Origin: an uncultured Pirellula sp.
GTDB lineage: Bacteria > Planctomycetota > Planctomycetia > Pirellulales > Pirellulaceae
Length of the DNA: 6,396 bases
NCBI GenBank assembly: GCA_903837255.1
Contig: CAILTZ010000666.1
Location: 1 to 6,396, forward strand
Direction of reading: 5' to 3'
A model generated the notes under the pieces. That model worked only from the letters and a program-made list of their open reading frames with translations, ran no database searches and had not been told where the DNA came from. Each line of letters begins with the position of its first letter. Position 1 is the first letter of the stretch. This document shows positions 1 to 5,658 of the stretch, one piece after another. The translations under genes and the position numbers were made by a program.

Positions 1-1
1 C

Positions 2-466
2 AAGCGTTCGGAGGTCTCTGGCAAGCGGATGTGGGGGTTGTTCGAGCAGCGATTTGGGACATCCAAGGCTTTTTTTGCCGAGCATTTTGTGGCCAATTAC
101 TGCCCATTGGTTTTTATGGATCAGGGGGCAAGAAACCTAACGCCCGACAAGTTACCTGCCCGAGAGATGAGCCAATTGGCCCAAGAGTGCGACAGGCACC
201 TCGAAGAACTTATCCGAATCCTCACACCGGTGTATTTGGTAGGGGTGGGTCAATTTGCCGAGCAATGCCTGCGGAGAGTCGCGGGGTTGTCGGCCAGTAG
301 GTTGGCGGCCAGTGGGCCTGGAGTATCCGCGCAGAGCCCCATAATCCTCAGAATCCTTCATCCGAGCCCTGCCTCGCCGGCGGCCAACCGGGGCTGGTCT
401 CAAGCGGTGGAAAAAACGTTGGTGGAACAAGGAATTTGGGAAGGAAAAACACCGAAAAGAGCCTGA
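2..466 (+). CDS. SMUG1-type uracil-DNA glycosylase, C-terminal part (5' end outside window)
   Basis: Base-excision repair enzyme that removes uracil and oxidised pyrimidines from DNA. The frame is open from the left edge, so the ATG at 29 is internal: the residues before it (RSEVSGKR) already match the SMUG1 family, whose human member reads RSEVSG at this place. 154 residues are visible of the roughly 240-270 usual. In order they show the core segment NYCPLVFMDQGARNLTPDKL (from about nt 95), the VYLVGVGQFAEQ strand-helix (from nt 230) and the signature HPSPASPAANRGW starting with the catalytic His at nt 359. The first catalytic motif (GMNPGPxGMxQTGVPFG in the family) would lie upstream, outside the window. 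Human SMUG1 has HPSPRN here; Ala-Ser replaces Arg-Asn. About 13 extra residues, rich in Ala/Ser/Gly, precede the signature compared with human. It ends in TGA at 464-466, five bases before a hairpin. Family assignment is strong; comparison residues are from memory. Confidence 0.93.
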   Translation, partial: KRSEVSGKRMWGLFEQRFGTSKAFFAEHFVANYCPLVFMDQGARNLTPDKLPAREMSQLAQECDRHLEELIRILTPVYLVGVGQFAEQCLRRVAGLSASRLAASGPGVSAQSPIILRILHPSPASPAANRGWSQAVEKTLVEQGIWEGKTPKRA

Positions 467-470
467 AATC

Positions 471-497
471 CTGGGGCTTCGAGTTTCTTCGCCCCAG
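471..497 (+). terminator. Terminator-like hairpin after the SMUG1-type gene
   Basis: A perfect 7-bp GC-rich stem, CTGGGGC (471-477) with GCCCCAG (491-497), around a 13-base loop, starts five bases after the stop codon at 466. Position and strength fit a transcription terminator, but no T-run follows (the next bases are CCGCATCG), so it would be a non-canonical one or a 3' end stabiliser. The rest of the 119-bp gap up to 586 holds no gene. Confidence 0.5.
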
Positions 498-555
498 CCG
501 CATCGATATTCTACGAGAGTCCGACGGAACTTTTCCGGCCACTAGGGCCTCGGAG

Positions 556-580
556 AGGTGTACGATAATTGGTCACCTAT
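556..580 (+). promoter_or_regulatory. Candidate promoter -10 inside a small inverted repeat
   Basis: GATAAT at 564-569 is one base from the bacterial -10 consensus and would start transcription near 576, only about ten bases before the ATG at 586. No good -35 hexamer is visible about 17 bp upstream. The -10 lies between AGGTG (556-560) and CACCT (574-578), a 5-bp inverted repeat that could be an operator or chance. No Shine-Dalgarno sequence stands at the right distance from 586; GGAGAGG at 552-558 is too far away. This is a weak prediction from pattern only. Confidence 0.28.
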
Positions 581-585
581 AAATC

Positions 586-1956
586 ATGATGCCTCCAGAT
601 CCCCGACAAATTGAAGAATGGCTGAGCGGAATGCTCGACGGAGCCCTCTCCGAAGAAGAGCAGCAGCAGCTCGATATCGCCATGCAAAACGACCCTTCGA
701 TCGCCGAGCGATTGGAGGAATTGGCTATCCTACGCCGCTCCTTGCTCAGCGGTCGCTCGGTCGGCCGGCTGGGACCAGCATTTCCCAATCGAGTCGTCCA
801 GGCCGCCCGCGAGCGGGCTTCTCAGATGGATGCCCCCCCGGCTTGGGTTCTGCCAGATGCTCCCAATGCGGTTGCCCCACAGGGCCAAGAGCCTCTCTGG
901 AGCGAAGGTTATTCCGAGATCGATCGGCCGGTTGCTCAGTCGGTGGATATTCCCCATGGCGCCTCTGTCCGTGGCCAAAAAGCGATGGTCAGGGGGATCA
1001 TGGGTTCTGGCCAAGAGCACAACTCTGTGTCTGTAAGGGAACGCTTGGTCCGTGTTTGGCTTCCCTCGATTGCGGTGGTCGCAGCACTTTGCGCCCTGTT
1101 TGTGGCGTTGCCTCGCAGCGGTCCGGTCAATCCAAACCCAACCCCTGATGTTGCTGAAAACCCAACAGAAAATCCCACCAATATTCCTGATGACGGATTC
1201 CCCAACGGTGCGCCTAATAATGCGATCGTCGGCGATGTCAAAGAGCCAGCAAGCGACTCAAAACCTAACACCTCGCCCCCCGAGCCTATTCTTCCAAACA
1301 ACGCGAGCAATGGATCGATTGCTAAGGTTCCTGAGTCCAACCCACCGATGCAGCCCAAGACCCTTCCGGCTGGTCAGGTCCCACAAAACGGCAGTGTTTT
1401 CGTACTTGTCGCTAATATTTCGGTCGATCCTGATGCCCAGCAAGATGACATGCTCTCGGATCTTTTGAACAAGTACGAGATCATTTCGAGCACCGACGCC
1501 ACTCTGGAACGCACTGATGTCGACAAGCTAGTATCGTCTCAAATTTTGAAGCCTATTGCCAATGATCCTGATTTGAAAGGCGATGAACTGACGGTGTATG
1601 TTGTCAAGGCGAGTCTCGAGCGGCTCGATGCTTTCCTGCAGGATGTTCAACAACAGTACAAAGACTTCCCAAGTTACAAGCTGAACATGACAGCCGATCC
1701 CGCTGTTCCCGTGCTTCTGAATCAACTGGCTGGTCTATCCGATTCGGCCCAACAAGCCAAACGCCTTGTGTTCAAAGACCCTCAAACCGGTGAATCGTCT
1801 CCTACGATCGGCCAGCCAAAAAACGACACGCCCAAAGAGGCTACCAAGGAGGAACTCGAAATGCGCATGAACGCGACTCTTCGAATAGCCAACGGCAAAG
1901 TTCCCGGCAAGCCGCAAGAGGGATTCTTGCTCCTCTTGGTCCGTCCCGCAAAATAA
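586..1956 (+). CDS. Single-pass membrane protein with anti-sigma-like N-terminal domain
   Basis: 456 residues. Residues 1-75 form an acidic helical domain (WLSGMLDGALSEEEQQQLD, then a helix ending in LRRSLL and FPNRVVQAARERA) that resembles the cytoplasmic sigma-binding domain of planctomycete anti-sigma factors. No HxxxCxxC zinc motif is present. A disordered stretch (about 80-150) leads to one membrane helix at 157-175 (VWLPSIAVVAALCALFVAL), with basic residues before it, so the N-terminus should be cytoplasmic. The outside part has a Pro/Asn-rich linker (178-265), then a mixed alpha/beta region (269-385; starts SVFVLVANISVD), a charged linker and a final strand EGFLLLLVRPAK. The C-terminal domain is not recognised. 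ATG at 586 or 589 is possible; neither has a good ribosome site. No ECF sigma gene adjoins it: SMUG1 lies upstream and a convergent gene downstream, so it seems monocistronic. The anti-sigma role is inference; it could instead be an envelope protein with a look-alike N-terminus. Confidence 0.85.
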   Translation: MMPPDPRQIEEWLSGMLDGALSEEEQQQLDIAMQNDPSIAERLEELAILRRSLLSGRSVGRLGPAFPNRVVQAARERASQMDAPPAWVLPDAPNAVAPQGQEPLWSEGYSEIDRPVAQSVDIPHGASVRGQKAMVRGIMGSGQEHNSVSVRERLVRVWLPSIAVVAALCALFVALPRSGPVNPNPTPDVAENPTENPTNIPDDGFPNGAPNNAIVGDVKEPASDSKPNTSPPEPILPNNASNGSIAKVPESNPPMQPKTLPAGQVPQNGSVFVLVANISVDPDAQQDDMLSDLLNKYEIISSTDATLERTDVDKLVSSQILKPIANDPDLKGDELTVYVVKASLERLDAFLQDVQQQYKDFPSYKLNMTADPAVPVLLNQLAGLSDSAQQAKRLVFKDPQTGESSPTIGQPKNDTPKEATKEELEMRMNATLRIANGKVPGKPQEGFLLLLVRPAK

Positions 1957-1959
1957 ACT

Positions 1960-1983
1960 CGGTTGACCAATTCACGTCGACCG
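1960..1983. terminator. Hairpin between convergent genes, possible two-way terminator
   Basis: CGGTTGAC (1960-1967) pairs with GTCGACCG (1976-1983) over eight positions with one G-T wobble, around an 8-base loop. It fills most of the 29-bp gap between the stop at 1956 (plus) and the stop at 1986 (minus). An overlapping pairing, TTGACC (1963-1968) with GGTCAA (1984-1989), is also possible. No T-run follows in either direction, so termination is inferred mainly from position. Confidence 0.45.
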
Positions 1984-1985
1984 GG

Positions 1986-3170
1986 TCAATTCTTCTGCTT
2001 AAGCCCTTGACTGATCTCGAGGGCATCTTTGCAAGCACCCTGCCAAGCCGACTCGTTGGCGAAGCCTTCGCGATGGAACAGCACCGGCTCTCCTCCGATG
2101 GAAAACTCGATCCAACTGTTTCGAATCTTCACCCGCTCGACATAGCGCACCGGGCAGAGGATCCAGTGCAAAGAGTCTGAGAACAAGATCTGCTGTCGAG
2201 TAAACCATTGCAACTGAGAACGCGATCCGATGGGCCTTTTGCGGTACGCTCCGCGATCTGGATCGGAATACTCGCGCATCACTTGAAACTGAGCCAGCAG
2301 ATACCTACCGATCTCGAACAAAACCCAAATAAAAAGAGCCAGCACCGGCAGCGTTAGGTTCAACCCGCTCCCCCCGGGGATTCCGCCGATGATTCGGGGT
2401 ATTCCAGAGATCCCGGGGAGAAAACTCAGCCACAGACCGAGCACCAGGAGCACAAGCAGAGGTCCAAGAGTTGGTCGCCAAGCGATCGCCCGGGTTCGAT
2501 TCCCAAGACGCAAGCTTCGATCTAACGAGAGCAAACATTCCCAACCCTCCGGCGGGGCCGCTTGGACGATCAATGGCTCTTGTGTACGAGGGTACCGACC
2601 AGCTTCTAGCAACTCATACCACTGGTCTTCGTAAAAACAAGTGCTAGGGACCATGGTCCAAGGGAATGCATTTTCCAGGTCTGGGTAACAGAGCATTCCG
2701 CGCCGCGGATTGACCATGAAGGATTGCAGGTGGGATTGAAAGCACACATCGTTGTGCCAAACCGTCAGACGCCCACTCGATGCGATGCCATGGATAGGGC
2801 CGACCAACCAAGGTCGACGTTTTTGCAGTCGATTGGCATGGTTCTTTCCAACGTAGCGGATCCATAAAAACCAAAAAACGCTCAGGGCTGCGATAGTAAC
2901 CAGGGCCAGTCCAGTCACTCCAATACCAAGCACCAGGATAACTCCCCAGACCAAGGCCGAGATAAGCACCAGCGGCACGACGCATCCGATCTGCAGTTGC
3001 GACCCGAAGTACTTTGCGATCGCCGCATGTTCGAGCGTGCCGCTAAAACGCACCGAATAGTGCTCACCTACAAGACTCGGCGGAGTCGAATCGCTCGCAC
3101 CGAGCGAGGACTCCCAAGGGTTGATTGGGTTTTCCGGGGAACTTGGACTCAATCGATGCAACCCTTTCAA
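1986..3170 (-). CDS. Four-helix membrane protein with two tandem modules, possibly YcxB-like
   Basis: 394 residues with a TTG start at 3170; no ATG lies nearby. Later TTG codons at residues 4 and 7 are alternatives, the latter with AAAGGG nine bases ahead. Residues 1-35 are Ser/Pro-rich and probably unstructured. Two similar halves follow. The first has YSVRFSGTLEHAAIAKYF (39-56), membrane helices about 61-82 and 84-104, then a soluble beta-rich part (125-195). The second has PLIVQAAPPEGWECLL (199-214), helices about 234-252 and 271-292, and a soluble part (300-390). The soluble parts share the pattern SxRLxxWxxxxxxFxxxLxxxxxPxR (131-156 and 316-342, roughly). This order (short strand region, helix pair, soluble PH-like part) recalls YcxB-like proteins, but I cannot confirm the family. 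Gly-Ile-Pro repeats (253-268) lie in the loop between helices 3 and 4. It is convergent with the anti-sigma-like gene and divergent from the DUF4175-type gene, so it stands alone. Function unknown. Confidence 0.85.
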   Translation of the reverse strand: MKGLHRLSPSSPENPINPWESSLGASDSTPPSLVGEHYSVRFSGTLEHAAIAKYFGSQLQIGCVVPLVLISALVWGVILVLGIGVTGLALVTIAALSVFWFLWIRYVGKNHANRLQKRRPWLVGPIHGIASSGRLTVWHNDVCFQSHLQSFMVNPRRGMLCYPDLENAFPWTMVPSTCFYEDQWYELLEAGRYPRTQEPLIVQAAPPEGWECLLSLDRSLRLGNRTRAIAWRPTLGPLLVLLVLGLWLSFLPGISGIPRIIGGIPGGSGLNLTLPVLALFIWVLFEIGRYLLAQFQVMREYSDPDRGAYRKRPIGSRSQLQWFTRQQILFSDSLHWILCPVRYVERVKIRNSWIEFSIGGEPVLFHREGFANESAWQGACKDALEISQGLKQKN

Positions 3171-3178
3171 GCGATCTG

Positions 3179-3212
3179 AGCCTGATCCCCTGGATCAAGG
3201 CTTAGGTTTTTT
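3179..3212 (+). terminator. Imperfect stem-loop plus T-run in the divergent gap
   Basis: AGCCTGATCC (3179-3188) pairs with GGATCAAGGCT (3192-3202), a 10-bp stem with one bulged base and a 3-base loop, followed by TTTTTT at 3207-3212. Read on the plus strand this has the form of an intrinsic terminator. Yet no plus-strand gene lies upstream; it sits between two divergent starts (3170 minus, 3240 plus). It may stop antisense transcripts crossing the minus gene, or be an operator for one or both genes. Confidence 0.4.
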
Positions 3213-3222
3213 CATCTTTTCT

Positions 3223-3231
3223 TGTTACAAT
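3223..3231 (+). promoter_or_regulatory. Candidate extended -10 promoter of the DUF4175-type gene
   Basis: TGTTACAAT (3223-3231) fits an extended -10 element (TGn plus TACAAT, one base off consensus). The start of transcription would fall near 3237-3239, at or next to the ATG at 3240, giving a leaderless or nearly leaderless message. This agrees with the lack of any Shine-Dalgarno sequence before 3240. No clear -35 box is seen; the region about 17 bp upstream is the T-run of the stem-loop. Confidence 0.4.
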
Positions 3232-3239
3232 TGGACGCC

Positions 3240-5636
3240 ATGAGCAATGCCAGCACCTGGAAACTTCCAACACCTATACGACATAAGCTCTCGGAACTCC
3301 GAGGACTCATCAGCCGAGTGATTGCCACCCAAGGAATCGCGGTCCTGCTGATCTGGCTGCTGGGTTCCTTTGTCGCGTTTGGACTGATCGATTACCTTCC
3401 GACAAGGTTCGGATCGGACGAATCCCCTCGCATCGTTCGTTGGATCATGCTTGCGATCATCGCCGCAGGTGCGTTGGGCATTGTATACCATTATTTCTGG
3501 AATCGATGGCTGGTCAGCTGGAGCGACTCGGCCCTGGCCCTGGCCATCGAACGTCGCTACCCCGATTTCCAAAGCACTCTGGTGACAACCGTCCAAGCCG
3601 CTAGTCCGACGGCCAAACTTCGATCGCAGGAACTCCAGGAGATCGAGCATCCGAATCGACCGGGCATGATCGAACTGGCCGCTCGACAGGCCGTCGAAAA
3701 AATTTCATCGATCGATGTAAAATCGCTGGTGCGATTCTCGACGCTCCAAGTCGAACTCGGAATCCTGGCAGCTCTCGCAGGACTCTGCGGTATCGGATCT
3801 GTCTTGCATCCAGACCTGGTCTCGCATTGGACAAAACGCTTGTATGGTCTCTCCGATGCGCCCTGGCCTCGCCGTACTTCGCTAGGCATCGTTGGGCTCG
3901 AGTTGGAAGTGCCTGCGTTTACCAACTCGCCGACTCGCGATCGCTATCTGGTTCCGATGGAAAACAATCGCTTGCTCGCGCCCAAGGGTTCCTCGGTGCG
4001 ACTGCGAGCCACGGCCAAGGATCTGCTCGCAGAGCCTTACGACAAGTGCGCATTGCATTACCGAGACCGAGCGGGCAATCGCGGTCGAGCCAGCATGCTC
4101 AGCTACTCAAATGCCAACCCTCGCGAGTTTGTCCTCGATGGCCCACCTTTGGAAGCGGTCAATGACAACTTGTGGTTCTCTGTCGTCGGCGGAGACGCTA
4201 GGCTCTCGAACCTACTGCTCGAAACCGTCGAAGCCCCCTTGGCAGTCGCGACCGATATCGATGTCCAGTATCCGAGCTATCTACAACGATCCACCAAAAC
4301 CACATGGGGCAACGAACGGCTGGAGTTTCGAAATGGAATGAGACTACCCCAAGGCACCCAAGTAGGTTTTTGGATCCGTGCCAACAAGCCGATCCGAAAA
4401 GCCGATGTCATGCAAGTCACTGGCACAGGAGCACAGGACGCAACACGGCTGTTCAGCGTCGAACTGGAAAAACCAACAACCGAATTTGCCATCCCAGCTA
4501 CGCTGTTGCTCGGGAACCTGTTCGCTGAAATCCGACTCTGGGATGACCAAGGCCTATGCTCGACAAGGGTCCAGCAATACGTCATCGCTGCCACGAACGA
4601 CAACACGCCCGAGATCGACTTTGTGCTCGAAGGAATCTCGACGGCAATCACGGAGAACGCCAAACTTCCAATCCGTAGCAAAATCAAAGACGATTACGAT
4701 CTGCAGCAGGCTTGGGTCGAATCCAGAATCGACGAACAAGAAACCATCAAGTCCGAATTGCAGCTCACCCCACAGGGCAACGGGGACTTGGACATCGACC
4801 TCAAAGCCATGAGGGAAGCCGGACAAACGCCCCCGAGCGTCGGCTCGACGTATTCGCTCATGGTAGCAGCCTCGGATTACTTTGATGTTGCTCATAACCC
4901 AGAAACATCAGCGGTCTTGCACGTCGGTCGCTCGACGCCCATCCAACTGAGCGTTGTGAACGAAGACCAATTCCTGGTCCTGCTCGATCGGCGCGAAGCT
5001 GCCATGCGCCGCAGACTCGAACAGATCATCAGTGAACTAGGACAACTCCGGGACCTGTTGATCCTGACCAACAAAAACAACAAATCAGGGGACCAACCCC
5101 CTGTCCCAGACGAGGCCAATTCCCCAGACAGCACCGACCAAGCCCAGAGCAGAGAAACGCCCGCCCAGGCCAAGGCCAGGATCCTGCTTTTGAGATCCCA
5201 GCAAGCCGCCGCACAAGTCGCCAAGTCCGAAGGGGAACTCAAAGGCGTCTTGAGCGAAATTTCGCTGCTGGTCGCCGAGCTGATCAACAACCGAATCGAT
5301 AGCAAAGATCGTCGCGAAAGGCTCGGCGATAAGATCAAGGCGCCTTTGACGGCACTGCTCGAAGCAAAATGGAAACCCTTTGCCACCGAAGTCAACCAAC
5401 TGGAAAGCTCCCTTACGAAATTGAGCACCGAGGAATTCGCGACCAAGATCGATCAGGCTATCGGACAGAACAACGAGATCATCGCTGCTCTGAACGCAAT
5501 CCTTGCAGACATGATCGAGATCCAAGACCTCAACGAAATCATCGATCGAGTCCGAGGACTGCTTGACAAAGAATCCAAAGTCCTCGATCGCGCCAAGGAA
5601 GAGCAGAAGAAAAGTACGCTGGACCTGCTGAAATAA
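3240..5636 (+). CDS. DUF4175-type membrane protein with large outer region and coiled coil
   Basis: 798 residues from ATG 3240; the same frame could start at TTG 3222 (six more residues), but that codon overlaps the likely -10 box. Membrane helices lie at about 31-51, 67-85 and 172-190. Between the second and third, DSALALAIERRYPDFQSTLV (96-115) is typical of the DUF4175 family seen in planctomycetes and other Gram-negatives. After the third helix come beta-rich, Ig-like segments (215-455 and 457-565), including the acidic turn KIKDDYDLQQAWVESRID (481-498), also usual in this family. From about 575 the chain is helical and charged (LLDRREAAMRRRLEQIISEL), interrupted by a Pro/Asp/Ser-rich linker (612-643), and ends as a long coiled coil (645-798). 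It is the first gene of a plus-strand unit and is followed 22 bp later by a secreted helical protein, suggesting a shared envelope complex. In planctomycetes such genes are, from memory, often near MoxR/DUF58/BatA-type genes; none is visible here. Molecular function unknown. Confidence 0.9.
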   Translation: MSNASTWKLPTPIRHKLSELRGLISRVIATQGIAVLLIWLLGSFVAFGLIDYLPTRFGSDESPRIVRWIMLAIIAAGALGIVYHYFWNRWLVSWSDSALALAIERRYPDFQSTLVTTVQAASPTAKLRSQELQEIEHPNRPGMIELAARQAVEKISSIDVKSLVRFSTLQVELGILAALAGLCGIGSVLHPDLVSHWTKRLYGLSDAPWPRRTSLGIVGLELEVPAFTNSPTRDRYLVPMENNRLLAPKGSSVRLRATAKDLLAEPYDKCALHYRDRAGNRGRASMLSYSNANPREFVLDGPPLEAVNDNLWFSVVGGDARLSNLLLETVEAPLAVATDIDVQYPSYLQRSTKTTWGNERLEFRNGMRLPQGTQVGFWIRANKPIRKADVMQVTGTGAQDATRLFSVELEKPTTEFAIPATLLLGNLFAEIRLWDDQGLCSTRVQQYVIAATNDNTPEIDFVLEGISTAITENAKLPIRSKIKDDYDLQQAWVESRIDEQETIKSELQLTPQGNGDLDIDLKAMREAGQTPPSVGSTYSLMVAASDYFDVAHNPETSAVLHVGRSTPIQLSVVNEDQFLVLLDRREAAMRRRLEQIISELGQLRDLLILTNKNNKSGDQPPVPDEANSPDSTDQAQSRETPAQAKARILLLRSQQAAAQVAKSEGELKGVLSEISLLVAELINNRIDSKDRRERLGDKIKAPLTALLEAKWKPFATEVNQLESSLTKLSTEEFATKIDQAIGQNNEIIAALNAILADMIEIQDLNEIIDRVRGLLDKESKVLDRAKEEQKKSTLDLLK

Positions 5637-5648
5637 TCCGCCTTGCTC

Positions 5649-5653
5649 GGAGA
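5649..5653 (+). promoter_or_regulatory. Ribosome binding site fixing the start at 5659
   Basis: GGAGA stands five bases before the ATG at 5659. It is the only well-placed Shine-Dalgarno sequence before any plus-strand start in this window, which supports translation as the second gene of an operon, with the leader supplied by the upstream gene. Confidence 0.6.
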
Positions 5654-5658
5654 TTGCA

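Noticed and set aside
29..466. ATG at 29 as the start of a small complete gene
   Set aside because: Codons upstream of it to the window edge continue the SMUG1 family match, so the ATG is internal to a gene that begins outside the window.
936..1358. Open minus-strand frame of 140 codons opposite the anti-sigma-like gene
   Set aside because: It overlaps the Pro/Asn-rich linker of the real gene, whose composition creates Gly/Leu/Val-rich antisense frames; nothing else supports it.
2370..2420. Gly-Ile-Pro repeats in the minus-strand membrane protein as a structured DNA element
   Set aside because: The pattern follows from the repeated codons of the loop between helices 3 and 4; no separate DNA structure is needed to explain it.
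4892..5446. Open minus-strand frame of 184 codons rich in Ser and Leu
   Set aside because: Ser/Leu/Arg richness is the mirror of the coiled-coil coding strand; it overlaps another antisense frame and has no independent support.
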